Source: Brevundimonas terrae (GTDB taxonomy: Bacteria > Pseudomonadota > Alphaproteobacteria > Caulobacterales > Caulobacteraceae). Taken from it: a DNA stretch of 64,000 nucleotides. This document shows, piece after piece, positions 26,522 through 35,971 of this stretch. A program made the translations under genes and the position numbers. The notes under the pieces are model-generated. The model ran no database searches and was not told where the DNA came from. It was given only the letters and a program-made list of their open reading frames with translations. The stretch spans positions 744,001 to 808,000 of the forward strand of contig NZ_JAASQT010000001.1 of assembly GCF_011761985.1 (NCBI RefSeq). Reading direction: 5' to 3'. The stretch's first letter is position 1. The number at the start of each line of letters is the position of its first letter.

Positions 26522-28873
26522 TCATTCCAAAATCAGTTCCGGTGTCGCACTGGCACTATTGGCCTTGGTCGGAAGCTTGAGGATGAAGCTGGCTCCCTTG
26601 CCGGGCGCGCTTTCAATCTCGGCAGACCCGCCATGCAGTTCTACAAAGGCCTTGACCAGTGCCAGAGCCACCCCCGGCCCGCCCCGCTCGCGGCGGACAA
26701 AGCGGTCGAACACATGGGCCTGAAGATGGAAGGGGATGCCGCGTCCGGTATCGCTGACGCGGATATGCACTTCGTCACCTGCGGCCATGACCGCCAGATC
26801 AACCGCCCCGCCATCGCTGACCGCACGGCAGGCATTTTCCAACAGATGCTCGACGGCCTGACCGATACGGCGTTCATCGGCGCGCAGCACGGGCAGGGTA
26901 TCGGGCAGGGACAGGTTCAGACTGGCCCCGCGTCCCTCGATCTTGGGCCGGATGTTTTCCGACAGCGTGCCCAACAGCGATCGCAGATGAACATCGTTGA
27001 GGTTCAGCTCCATCTCGCCCGCATCGATCTGGGCCATGTCCAGCACATCGTCGATAGAGCGGGCCAGATGGCTGGCGGCGACACGGATGGCACCAGCATG
27101 CTGGCGGCTGCGGTCGGGCAGGTCGCCCATGGCTTCCAGCAGTTCCGAATAGCCGACAATGGTTGTCAGGGGCGTGCGTAGTTCATAGGAAACACTGCCG
27201 ACAAACTCGCGTTTCAGCGCCTGGCTTTCGGCCAGCGCGGCTTCCTTCTCGGCCAGAGCCTGTTCCAGCGCGCGGCGGGCCGTTTCGTCCGAGAAGGCCA
27301 CAAGGGTGGCACCATCGGGCAGGGGGCGGGTCTTCCAGACGACATGGCGGCCATCCTGTGTGCGGCCTTCGCCCGATACGGGCACGCGGCTTTCGGGATC
27401 AGGGTCGGCCACGCGGGCTTTCAGGCCCATCCATAGCGCATTGTCCGGCAACAGAGAGCGGCACAGCTGGGCCACATCGTCAAAGTCCTGCGCCACGTCC
27501 AGACGGTCCTTGGACAGGTTCCAGAAGGCTTCAAAGGCCCCGTTTCTGAGGCGCAGGCGGCTGTCGGAGCCGAACACGGCCACGGCGTCGGACAGTTTGT
27601 CGAGCGTGGCGGTTTGCACCTGTATTTGCGCGTTATAGCGGCTGCGCAGGTTCAGCTCGTCGGTAATGTCCGAGAAGATCAGCAGGATGCCGCCCAGCGG
27701 GTGTGGCTGGCGCACCACGCGCAGGGTACGGCCATCAGGCAGACGCCATGTATCGTCGGGCGACACCTGTGCCGCGCCATAGAAATCCAGTTCCGAGGCC
27801 TTCCACTGGGCGTAATCCACCACTTCGGGCAGTAGGCGGCGCTGGCGCAGACGGTCCAGCAGTTCGCCATGGGTCGGGCGCTCGTCCAGCCATGCGGCGT
27901 CGATGCTGAACAGTTGCTGGAAGGCGGTATTGTGGAAGGCCAGACGCTTGGCCGGGCCAAAAATGGCCACGGCATCGGCCAGATGGTTCAGCGTCTCGTC
28001 ATGGGCCTCGACGTGGCGGCGCAGGGTGTCGCGCGTTTCCTCGGCCTCGGTCATGTCGATGGCAAAGGCGATCACGGCCCCGCGCCCGCCGATCAGCGGC
28101 TGGGCCAGTATCTTCCATGCCCGACGACGGCCATCCGACGAGGTCCAGCGGAAGCCTTCCTGCGGACTATTGAGGCGCAAGGTTTCGCTGATGATGGCGT
28201 CGGCACCGCGATCAAAACCGATACCGTTTTCGCGTGCCGCTTGCAGGCTTTCGGCACGGGTTTCGTGCAGCCATGCACTATTGGCCCAGACCAGCTTGCC
28301 GGTGCCATCCACCACCCATGTCGGGGCAGGGGATTGTTCGGCCAGCACACCGGGACCGGCTTCCAGCCCGACGGCATGGGTGATGCGCGACAGGCGAACC
28401 CACGCGCCGCCGCCCAGCGCCCGCCCCTCGACGGCCCATGATCCGTCGCCGGATTCAATAACCGTTTCAAAGCCTTCGCCTTGTTCAAGTAGGGCCGCCA
28501 TACGTTCGGGATGCAGACGTTTCAGGCGTTCGGCCAGTTGCGTACCGGCCTGATTGATGGCCTCGGTACTGGACCGGGATGCGTCGGATGAAGTCTGTTC
28601 GACCAGTTGCAGAAGCGGCTCGTGAGGGCCGTAAATGGCCCGCACCGTGCCTTCGGGCGACAGGGCCATACGCAGATCGTCAAAGGCGTTCAGCGCCCCT
28701 GCACAGGCGGCGGATTGAACAAGCGCATGCGAGGCCTGATGCTCGACCTCCTGTTCACGACGCTTGATCCCCTTGTGCAGACGGGCCGCCCATGTCGTGA
28801 CCGCAAGGGCCAGACCTGCAGCTCCGGCGGTGGCCACATAGGCAATGTCTGCGGCGATGTTGGCCTCGGCCAT
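26522..28873 (-). CDS. divL: DivL-type PAS-domain kinase with Tyr in the H-box
   Basis: 783 residues. One N-terminal membrane helix (about 7-30), a long region with several PAS repeats (about 190-530), a HisKA-like dimerisation domain and a HATPase_c domain (ENACRAV, SDTGRGI). The phosphoacceptor motif reads SYELRTPLTT: Tyr563 replaces the usual His. This substitution, the length and the domain order are the signature of Caulobacter DivL (Tyr550, 769 aa), the polar scaffold/sensor that reads DivK~P and controls CckA kinase and hence CtrA. Ribosome site GGAG precedes the ATG at 28871-28873. Confidence rests on architecture and the Tyr, not on an alignment. Confidence 0.88.
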   Translation of the reverse strand: MAEANIAADIAYVATAGAAGLALAVTTWAARLHKGIKRREQEVEHQASHALVQSAACAGALNAFDDLRMALSPEGTVRAIYGPHEPLLQLVEQTSSDASRSSTEAINQAGTQLAERLKRLHPERMAALLEQGEGFETVIESGDGSWAVEGRALGGGAWVRLSRITHAVGLEAGPGVLAEQSPAPTWVVDGTGKLVWANSAWLHETRAESLQAARENGIGFDRGADAIISETLRLNSPQEGFRWTSSDGRRRAWKILAQPLIGGRGAVIAFAIDMTEAEETRDTLRRHVEAHDETLNHLADAVAIFGPAKRLAFHNTAFQQLFSIDAAWLDERPTHGELLDRLRQRRLLPEVVDYAQWKASELDFYGAAQVSPDDTWRLPDGRTLRVVRQPHPLGGILLIFSDITDELNLRSRYNAQIQVQTATLDKLSDAVAVFGSDSRLRLRNGAFEAFWNLSKDRLDVAQDFDDVAQLCRSLLPDNALWMGLKARVADPDPESRVPVSGEGRTQDGRHVVWKTRPLPDGATLVAFSDETARRALEQALAEKEAALAESQALKREFVGSVSYELRTPLTTIVGYSELLEAMGDLPDRSRQHAGAIRVAASHLARSIDDVLDMAQIDAGEMELNLNDVHLRSLLGTLSENIRPKIEGRGASLNLSLPDTLPVLRADERRIGQAVEHLLENACRAVSDGGAVDLAVMAAGDEVHIRVSDTGRGIPFHLQAHVFDRFVRRERGGPGVALALVKAFVELHGGSAEIESAPGKGASFILKLPTKANSASATPELILE

Positions 28874-28987
28874 ACGCGCTCCAGAGGGGAAAATGGTTGA
28901 TTCGCGTTTACCATACTCTGTGCAGGGCATTTGGGCGACGCTTCATGCCGCATTGCTGTGCGCGGCAGGGCAGGCGATACGCATAGT

Positions 28988-29398
28988 ATGGATCAGACAT
29001 GGCTAGACCAAACCGCCCCGTCTCTGGATGACTTCGATCGTCTGGCCCGCAAGGCGTTCGATGAACTGCCCGCCCTGTTTCGTCAGGCGGCGGCAGATGT
29101 CGTTATTCGCATTGATGATTTTCCCGATGAACAGACCCTGCGCGATCTGGAAATCGGGGACGGTTTCGATCTGACCGGCCTATATGTCGGGGTGCATGTG
29201 GGCGAGCGGGACGGACTGGGACCGGCCCCAGAACCGTCGCGTGTTTTTCTGTATCGCCGCCCTATTCTGGATGAATGGTGCGAACGGGGCGATGTCGGGC
29301 TCTATGAAATCATCGCCCATGTGCTGATCCACGAGCTGGGGCACCATATGGGGCTGGATGACGACCAGATTCACGACATCGAGGACGATGCGGACTGA
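28988..29398 (+). CDS. Zincin-like metallopeptidase family protein (DUF1025 type)
   Basis: 136 residues. The zinc-binding motif HELGH is at 115-119 in IAHVLIHELGHHMGLDDD, near the C-terminus, as in the small metallopeptidase family PF06262. There is no signal peptide, so it is probably cytoplasmic. The physiological substrate is unknown. Start at the ATG at 28988, divergent from divL; an in-frame extension upstream is not supported. A terminator follows. Confidence 0.85.
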   Translation: MDQTWLDQTAPSLDDFDRLARKAFDELPALFRQAAADVVIRIDDFPDEQTLRDLEIGDGFDLTGLYVGVHVGERDGLGPAPEPSRVFLYRRPILDEWCERGDVGLYEIIAHVLIHELGHHMGLDDDQIHDIEDDAD

Positions 29399-29414
29399 GC
29401 TGGAGCGGACATGA

Positions 29415-29447
29415 AAAAGGCGACCCGCGAGGGCCGCCTTTTGTCTT
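29415..29447 (+). terminator. Terminator between the zincin gene and rsmB (bidirectional)
   Basis: Stem AAAAGGCG / CGCCTTTT enclosing ACCC-gcga-GGGC, which allows a CCC/GGG upper stem closed by a GCGA tetraloop. TTTTGTCTTTT follows on the plus strand. It ends at the stop codon of the convergent rsmB, whose transcripts it may also end. Confidence 0.8.
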
Positions 29448-30857
29448 TTAGGCCGTGCGTTCCAGCAGGGCGATGAAGAAGCCGTCGAGGCTGCCCTTTT
29501 CTTCCCACTGGCCGGGCAGGATACGCAGCCAGCCCTCCTTGGTCAGGGCCTCAAGCGGGGCACCCACCGAGGCCGGTTCAGCCGCCACGGTCTTGAAGCC
29601 CGTATTGCGGCGCAGGAAGGCGATCATCTGGGTTTCGCCCTCTTCGCGTTCCAGCGAGCAGACGCAGTAAACCAGCTTGCCGCCGACCTTGACCTTCTGG
29701 GCTGCCACATCCAGCAGACGGTGCTGGACATCGGCCAGTTTGGCGATGTCGGCAGGGCGTGCGGCGCGCAGGGCTTCGGGGTTGCGGCGATAGGTGCCGG
29801 TGGCCGAGCAGGGGGCATCCAGCAGGACGGCGTCGAACTGGCGGTCATCTTCCCAGTCTTCGGCAGGGATGGCGACGACTTCGGCGTGCAGCCTGGTGCG
29901 CTCGAAATTCTGGCGCAGACGCTTCAGGCGGCTTTCCGAGCGGTCCACAGCGACAACCGAGGCACCGCTGGCGGCCAGTTGCAGCGTTTTGCCACCGGGC
30001 GCAGCGCACAGGTCCAGCGCCGTCTGGCCGGGCTGGACGTCCAGCAGACGGGCAGGGATGGCGGCGGCGGCGTCTTGCACCCACCAGTCACCGTCCTCGA
30101 AATGCGGCCACTGGGCCACATCGCCACGACGGTCGGTCCGCAAGGTGCCGCCTTCGAGGATGTTGGCTTCCAGCGCTTGGGCCAGCGCGGCACGGTCGGC
30201 AGACGGCTTGACCGAGATATCGGTGGGCGGCTCGAAACGGGTGGCCTCGGCCAGACCCTTCAGGGCCTCGTCGCCATAATTGGCCAGCCAGCGGGCGGCC
30301 AGCCATTCAGGCAGGTTGGCCTCGGGCTTGGTGACGCCGAAACCGTCGCGGTCGATGCCGCGCAGAACCGCATTGATGAGGTTCTTGTACGGACGGGTCT
30401 TGTTGTCGCGCTCTGCCAGTTTGACGGCGGTGGAGACAGCGGCAAAGGACGGGGTTTCCAGCACCAGCATCTGGGCCACGGCAATGCGCAGGATGGTCAT
30501 GGTCGGCAGACCCGGAAGCGCTTTCAGGCGCTTGCCGAGAATCTGGTCGATCTCGCCCAGACGACGCAGCGCGCCCATGGCACAGGCGCGGGCAAAGGCG
30601 CGGTCGGCGGGCGACAGGTCGCGGGCCGGGCTCTTGGCCATTTCCTCGTCAAGGCCGGTGCGCTTTTCGAGGGCGGCATTCAGCAGGATACCGGCCACCA
30701 GACGGGCCTGAACCCCGACCTCGGGATAGCGGTCCTCGCCCTGCGGACGGTTGGAGGGCTTGTGGCTGGTGGCATGGCGGCGCTGGGCGCTGCCACGGTT
30801 GGAACCACGGTTTTGCGGGCGACCCTGATCGCCCCCTCTGGCTGGCGGACGGCTCAT
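29448..30857 (-). CDS. rsmB: 16S rRNA m5C methyltransferase, RsmB/NOL1-NOP2-sun family
   Basis: 469 residues. A basic, Arg/Gln-rich N-terminal tail (1-42) precedes a NusB-like helical domain (about 45-180) and a Rossmann methyltransferase domain. SAM-binding motif LDLCAAPGGKTLQLA; catalytic motifs LLDAPCSATGT and VYCVCSLEREEGE carry the two cysteines used for base release and attack. The NusB-like domain identifies the RsmB/Sun subfamily, which methylates C967 of 16S rRNA in E. coli. Its ATG overlaps the kup stop by four bases, indicating translational coupling. Confidence 0.9.
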   Translation of the reverse strand: MSRPPARGGDQGRPQNRGSNRGSAQRRHATSHKPSNRPQGEDRYPEVGVQARLVAGILLNAALEKRTGLDEEMAKSPARDLSPADRAFARACAMGALRRLGEIDQILGKRLKALPGLPTMTILRIAVAQMLVLETPSFAAVSTAVKLAERDNKTRPYKNLINAVLRGIDRDGFGVTKPEANLPEWLAARWLANYGDEALKGLAEATRFEPPTDISVKPSADRAALAQALEANILEGGTLRTDRRGDVAQWPHFEDGDWWVQDAAAAIPARLLDVQPGQTALDLCAAPGGKTLQLAASGASVVAVDRSESRLKRLRQNFERTRLHAEVVAIPAEDWEDDRQFDAVLLDAPCSATGTYRRNPEALRAARPADIAKLADVQHRLLDVAAQKVKVGGKLVYCVCSLEREEGETQMIAFLRRNTGFKTVAAEPASVGAPLEALTKEGWLRILPGQWEEKGSLDGFFIALLERTA

Positions 30858-32827
30858 ACGGACACCTGCGTGCCTAGTTCGACCACACGGCCGGGGGGAA
30901 TACGGAAGAAGTCGGTGGGGTTGGCGGCGTTACGCATAAGGAAGATAAATAGCTTGTCTTGCCACAGGGGCATGCCCTGACGGGCGGAAGGAACTACGGA
31001 GCGACGGCCAAGGAAGAAGCTGGTCGACATGATGTCGAACTTCAGCCCCTGACGGCGGCACTGGGCCAGCGCCTTGGGTACATTCGGCGTCTCCATATAG
31101 CCGAAGGTCAGCGTCACGCGTTTAAAATCGTCGGAAATGACCTCGATTTCGATACGGTTCTGGTCGCTGACACGCGGCTTGTGCGAGGTGTGGACGGTCA
31201 TGATGATGTTCTTCTCGTGCAGCACCTTGTTGTGCTTGAGATTATGCATCATCGCCACCGGCGCAACGGTCGGGTCGGAGGTCAGGAAGATGGCCGTACC
31301 CTGTGCGCGATGCGGCGGGCGGGCCGACAGCATGTCGATCAGGTCTGTCAGGGGCAGGCTGTCGCGGCGGGTCTTCTCGCCGAGGATCTGCGTGCCGCGC
31401 ACCCATGTCCACATCAGCATGACCAGAAGCCCGCCGATCAGCAGCGGCATCCACGCCCCGTCAGGCAGTTTCAGCAGGTTGGAGCTGAGGAAGACGAGGT
31501 CGACAAAGCCCATCGGGATCAAGATGGCCAACACGCCCCATAGCGGCCACTTCCACTTGTGGCGCGCAACGGTGAAGGCCATCAGGGTGTTGACGAACAT
31601 CACGCCGGTTACCGCCACGCCATAGGCGGCGGTCAGGTTGTGGGTGTTCTGGAAGGTGACCAGCAGGAACAGCACCCCAAGCATCAACAGGCCGTTAATG
31701 GCCGGAACATAGATTTGTCCCGCCTGTGTTTCCGAGGTGTTGCGGATGTCCAGACGCGGCAGCAGACCCAGTTGCACGGCCTGTTGCGTGACCGAGAAGG
31801 CACCGGTGATGACGGCCTGCGAGGCGATCACGGTGGCGGCGGTCGCCAACAGCAGCAGCGGCCAGTAGATCAGCTGCGGCACCATGTTCCAGAACGGATT
31901 GTCCATCGCCGACGGATGGGCCAGCAGATAGGCACCCTGTCCCAGATAGTTCAGGGTCAGGCAGGGCAGGACGATAAACAGCCAGCCCTTGCGGATGGGC
32001 GATTTTCCGAAATGGCCCATATCGGCATAGAGGGCCTCGGCACCGGTGACGGCCAGAAACACACTGCCGAGGATGACAAAGCCCAGCATCGGCTTGGCCG
32101 CCAGCATGCTCAATGCATAGTGCGGCGACAGGGCGGTGATGATCGACAGGTCGTCAAAGATATGGAACAGGCCCAGCGCCCCGAGCGATAGGAACCATGT
32201 CAGGGTGATAGGGCCAAAAAACTTGGCCAGCCCCGCCGTGCCATGGGACTGGACCATGAACAGTCCAATCAGGATGATGGCGGCGATCGGCACGATAAAC
32301 GGGTTGATGGCATTGCCGACACCCGGCGCGCCCTTGATGCCCTCAATGGCCGAAAGCACAGAGATGGCGGGGGTAATCACGCCATCGGCATAAAAGAGCG
32401 CGGCCCCGCATAGGCCCAGCACAAATAGGAAGGCACTGCGGCGGCCAAGCGCGTTCTGGGCCAGCGCCATGAGCGACAGGGCTCCGCCCTCGCCACGGTT
32501 GTCGGCGCGCATCAGGAACAGGACGTATTTCAACGTCACCACGATCATCAGCGCCCAGAAGGCCAGCGAGACGACGCCCATAATGGCCAGATGCGGATCG
32601 CCCAGCCCCTGGGCATGTCCGACGGCTTCGCGCAGGGCATAGATCGGGCTGGTGCCGATATCGCCGAAGACGACGCCGATGGCACCGATCAGCAGCGCAC
32701 GTTGGGCATTCTTGCTGACAGGCGTGCCATGGGGTCCGTCGTGGGACGGATTGGGCGCGTTGTCAGAAGAAGCGGATTGACTTGCGGCGGCCGGACGTCG
32801 GTCGTCGCGGGGTTGGTCCCCGACCAT
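30854..32827 (-). CDS. kup: Kup-family potassium uptake protein
   Basis: 657 residues from the ATG at 32825-32827, preceded by CGGAGG at good spacing. Hydrophilic N-terminus of about 45 residues, then about 12 membrane helices starting with the family-typical IGVVFGDIGTSPIYALREA, and a cytoplasmic C-terminal domain (GTAIFLTSDP, VPHNxLKHNKVLHE-like MMHNLKHNKVLHEKN). It imports K+ by proton symport across the inner membrane. Coupled to the downstream rsmB gene. Confidence 0.93.
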   Translation of the reverse strand: MVGDQPRDDRRPAAASQSASSDNAPNPSHDGPHGTPVSKNAQRALLIGAIGVVFGDIGTSPIYALREAVGHAQGLGDPHLAIMGVVSLAFWALMIVVTLKYVLFLMRADNRGEGGALSLMALAQNALGRRSAFLFVLGLCGAALFYADGVITPAISVLSAIEGIKGAPGVGNAINPFIVPIAAIILIGLFMVQSHGTAGLAKFFGPITLTWFLSLGALGLFHIFDDLSIITALSPHYALSMLAAKPMLGFVILGSVFLAVTGAEALYADMGHFGKSPIRKGWLFIVLPCLTLNYLGQGAYLLAHPSAMDNPFWNMVPQLIYWPLLLLATAATVIASQAVITGAFSVTQQAVQLGLLPRLDIRNTSETQAGQIYVPAINGLLMLGVLFLLVTFQNTHNLTAAYGVAVTGVMFVNTLMAFTVARHKWKWPLWGVLAILIPMGFVDLVFLSSNLLKLPDGAWMPLLIGGLLVMLMWTWVRGTQILGEKTRRDSLPLTDLIDMLSARPPHRAQGTAIFLTSDPTVAPVAMMHNLKHNKVLHEKNIIMTVHTSHKPRVSDQNRIEIEVISDDFKRVTLTFGYMETPNVPKALAQCRRQGLKFDIMSTSFFLGRRSVVPSARQGMPLWQDKLFIFLMRNAANPTDFFRIPPGRVVELGTQVSV

Positions 32828-32901
32828 GCAAAACCTCCGGGTCGCGCGACAAGACGCACCCATCAAGAGCGGCGGGCCTTTAGCCCCTTTCTGTCAGCGG
32901 T

Positions 32902-33654
32902 TCAATCGTGATGAAGTTCCGGCAGTCGCGCAGCCGACAGAATGCGCCGGTCTGACTTGCCCTGAACAATCACAACCAGTGCATCGTCACTTAGGTCGTG
33001 TGCGGACAGACCTTGAGGGAGTTTATACAGAGAGGCACGCCCCCTCCATTCCCCCAAGTGATGGATTTCCTTCACAACATTGATGTGTTTGACCGACTGG
33101 CCCTGATTGTCGCCGGATCGAACTTCGACCGTTTGCAGGCCGGGGGCATAGCGCACAGCGACCACTTCGGCCCCGCCCTGCGGCAATCGGCCCGAGCCAA
33201 CAGCGACCCGATCTCCCGTCTCGCGAAATTCGATATCGGGCGGCGGAAGGGGGTTTGCGCCAGTGTGGGCGAGGGCATTGTCCAGATCGGGCGCGCGGCG
33301 CGGGACCAACTGGCGCTGTCCGTCGATGACAAACTGCGGGGTGGCGACACTGCGAAGGCCGAGGGCCTCACGATATTCGCGCTGGCGTTCGGTGAATTCG
33401 GGCCGCGCAAACGTATCGCGCCAACCCAGATAGTCCCAGTAATCAACGCCATAGGTCAGGACGAGGACATTGGGATTGCGCGCCACCTGCGCCAGTGTCG
33501 CATTGGCGTCGGGGCAACCGCTACAGCCCTGTGCGGTGAACAGTTCCACCACGACAGGGCGGTCTTCGGCGGCCAATGCCCAAGATGTGCTGGCCCCGAG
33601 CAGAGCAGCACCGGCTAAAAGACCAAAGGCGATAGGCGAGGACCATCTTTGCAT
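32902..33654 (-). CDS. Exported DUF1223 thioredoxin-like protein
   Basis: About 250 residues from the ATG at 33652-33654, which puts a signal peptide (SSPIAFGLLAGAALLGASTSWALA) at the N-terminus; an ATG 42 bases upstream is also in frame. The motif ELFTAQGCSGCPDAN has a CxxC pair (Cys44, Cys47) at the start of a thioredoxin-like fold, followed by VDYWDYLGWRDTFA and TPQFVIDG, typical of DUF1223. Function unknown; a periplasmic redox role is a reasonable guess. Same strand as the peptidases upstream but separated by a terminator. Confidence 0.82.
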   Translation of the reverse strand: MQRWSSPIAFGLLAGAALLGASTSWALAAEDRPVVVELFTAQGCSGCPDANATLAQVARNPNVLVLTYGVDYWDYLGWRDTFARPEFTERQREYREALGLRSVATPQFVIDGQRQLVPRRAPDLDNALAHTGANPLPPPDIEFRETGDRVAVGSGRLPQGGAEVVAVRYAPGLQTVEVRSGDNQGQSVKHINVVKEIHHLGEWRGRASLYKLPQGLSAHDLSDDALVVIVQGKSDRRILSAARLPELHHD

Positions 33655-33704
33655 GGCGGCCACAATAAGCACCGCTTTTACAAAAGTGCCGCTCATAAAA
33701 GCGT

Positions 33705-33735
33705 GAAGGGCGGCAGGATGTCCCTGCCGCCCTTC
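33705..33735 (-). terminator. Terminator of the prolyl-oligopeptidase pair
   Basis: Thirteen-bp perfect stem GAAGGGCGGCAGG / CCTGCCGCCCTTC with a five-base loop. In the minus direction it is followed by ACGCTTTT. It sits 26 bases past the stop codon at 33762 and just before the DUF1223 gene. Confidence 0.8.
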
Positions 33736-33761
33736 GTTATATCCGGTTCCTGACGGGACGC

Positions 33762-35966
33762 TTAGTCCATCAGTTGCTGGGACAGATAGACATAATGGCG
33801 TGCCCAGCGACGGGCATTGGCCACCGGATCGGCGTCGTTGGAGTGACCGCCGACGGTGTCTTCGTAATAGAGGTGGTCGTGGCCCTGATCACCCAGACGT
33901 GCCGCGAACTTGCGGGCGTGGCCCGGATGGACGCGGTCGTCCAGCGTATTGGTGGTGATATAGGCGCGCGGATATTTCACTTCCGGACGCAGCAGCTGAT
34001 AGGCCGAGTATTTGGAGATGAACTCGGCATCGGCAGGGATGCGCGGATCGCCATACTCACCGATCCACGAGGCACCGGCGGGCATTTCCGGATAGCGCAT
34101 CATGTCGATCAGCGGGCTTTCGATCACGGCCGCATTGAACAGGTCGGGGTTCTGGGTGATCGATACCGAGGTCAGCACACCGCCGTTGGAGCGGCCATAG
34201 ATGCCGAGGTGACGCGACGAGGTGATACCGCGTGCGATCAGGTCACGACCGATGGCGGCAAAATCGTCAAAGGCGTGCTGGCGATTTTCACGCAGGGCGG
34301 CTTGGTGCCATTGCGGGCCGAACTCGCCACCGCCACGGATATTGGCCTGCACGAAGACGCCGCCATTCTCCAGCCATAGCTTGCCCATTTCCGGCTTGTA
34401 GGCCGGTGTCAGGCTGACTTGGAAACCACCATAGCCCAGCATGACGGTCGGCGCCTTGCCGTCCATGGCCAGATCGCGCGGACGCACGATGAAATAGGGC
34501 ACCTTGGCGCCGTCGGTCGAGGTGGCCTCATACTGTTCGACCACATGGGTCGAGGCGTCGAACTTGGCCGGAGCGGACTTCAGCTCGGTGGTGGTGCCGG
34601 TGTTGAAATCGGTCAGGCTGAGGGTCGGCGGGGTCAGGAAGCCTTGCGTCGAGACAAAGACGCGGCCCGTGGTACGCGAGCTGGAGCCGAGGCTGACAGC
34701 CATATTGTCCGGCACAGCGATGGCGGTGGCGGTCCAGCCGTTTTCGCCTTCGCTAAAGCGCGTCAGGCGGCCAACCACATTGTCCGAAACAGCGGCCAGA
34801 ATGCCGTCCTTCATGACGCGGACGTCTTGCAGCGACTGGCGCTCGGTTGGCGAGAAGACGAGGGCGGCATTGCGTGGATAGGCAATGCGCGGACGCATTT
34901 CACCCAGCAGGTTGAACGGAATGGCGAGCAGTTCGCCGCCCTTATAGTCGTGACCGTCGAAGGCCCAGTCCTGATCCGGCGAGAAGACCAGCTTGTCACC
35001 CAGCATGCCCTGAACACCGACGCGGGCCGGCAGGTTCAGCTTGTAGGGCGTGTTGTCGCGACCCAGAGCCCAGGTTTCCGAGCGGAAGGTGTCCAGAGGA
35101 CGGCTGAACAGCACGGCCTGCACCACACCGTCCGGATTACGCATGACCATGGGCGAGACGCCATAGCCGCCATCGGTCTGTTCACCGCGATAGACCTCGG
35201 TGGCCTGTGCCAGAGACTGGCCGCGCTTCAGCGCCTTGATGATGAACGGATAGCCCGACTCCGTCATGGTGCCGTCACCGAAATCGGTGGCCACCAGAAG
35301 GGTGTCGGCATCCAGCCAGCTGATGCGGTGCTTGCCTTCGGGCAGGTCGAAACCGCCCGCTACAAAGCTCTTGGTGGTGGTGTCGAACTCGCGCACGCGC
35401 ACGGCATCCTTGCCGCCGTCCGACAGGTTGATCAGGCAGCGGGTTTCATCCGGTTGCAGGCAGGACGAGCCTTTGAACACCCAGTCACGACCCTCGGCCT
35501 TGGCGAGGGCGTCGATGTCCAGCAGGGTTTCCCATTGCGGCGTGGCGGTACGGTAGCTGTCCAGCGAGGTCCGGCGCCACACACCCTTGGGGTTGGTGCC
35601 GTCCTGCCAGAAATTGCCGAGACCATCGCCAAGGAAGCTGACGCCCGGAATACGGTCGGTGGCCGTCAGAATGGCCTGCGCCTGCTCGCGGAAAGGCTCG
35701 TAGCGGGCATCGGTGGTCAGGGCGCCCAGCGATTTGCGGTTGGCCTCGGCGACAAAGGCCATGGCCTCGGTGCCTTGTACCTGTTCCAGCGCCAAATGGT
35801 CATCGGCCGCGGCAACACCGGCGGGCGACAGATCCTTGGGGAAGTGCGGAGGCAGCGTTGTGGCGTGCACCCCGCTGGTTGCACCGGTTTCGAGGGCGGT
35901 TGCCACAGGCGCACAGGCCATCAGCAGGACCGGCACACAGGCCGAAGCGATAAGGGTTTTCATCAT
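33762..35966 (-). CDS. Exported prolyl oligopeptidase (S9A), downstream copy
   Basis: 734 residues. An N-terminal signal with a possible lipobox (LMAC, Cys18), a seven-bladed propeller domain, then an alpha/beta-hydrolase domain. Catalytic triad: Ser in YGRSNGGV, Asp in NTLDDRVHPGHA, His in VGGHSND. Also typical: IRGGGEFGPQWHQAAL. It cleaves short proline-containing peptides, here in the envelope or outside. It is a paralogue of the gene immediately upstream (five-base gap), so the two form a tandem operon. The terminator at 33705 closes it. Confidence 0.9.
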   Translation of the reverse strand: MMKTLIASACVPVLLMACAPVATALETGATSGVHATTLPPHFPKDLSPAGVAAADDHLALEQVQGTEAMAFVAEANRKSLGALTTDARYEPFREQAQAILTATDRIPGVSFLGDGLGNFWQDGTNPKGVWRRTSLDSYRTATPQWETLLDIDALAKAEGRDWVFKGSSCLQPDETRCLINLSDGGKDAVRVREFDTTTKSFVAGGFDLPEGKHRISWLDADTLLVATDFGDGTMTESGYPFIIKALKRGQSLAQATEVYRGEQTDGGYGVSPMVMRNPDGVVQAVLFSRPLDTFRSETWALGRDNTPYKLNLPARVGVQGMLGDKLVFSPDQDWAFDGHDYKGGELLAIPFNLLGEMRPRIAYPRNAALVFSPTERQSLQDVRVMKDGILAAVSDNVVGRLTRFSEGENGWTATAIAVPDNMAVSLGSSSRTTGRVFVSTQGFLTPPTLSLTDFNTGTTTELKSAPAKFDASTHVVEQYEATSTDGAKVPYFIVRPRDLAMDGKAPTVMLGYGGFQVSLTPAYKPEMGKLWLENGGVFVQANIRGGGEFGPQWHQAALRENRQHAFDDFAAIGRDLIARGITSSRHLGIYGRSNGGVLTSVSITQNPDLFNAAVIESPLIDMMRYPEMPAGASWIGEYGDPRIPADAEFISKYSAYQLLRPEVKYPRAYITTNTLDDRVHPGHARKFAARLGDQGHDHLYYEDTVGGHSNDADPVANARRWARHYVYLSQQLMD

Positions 35967-35971
35967 GGGAC

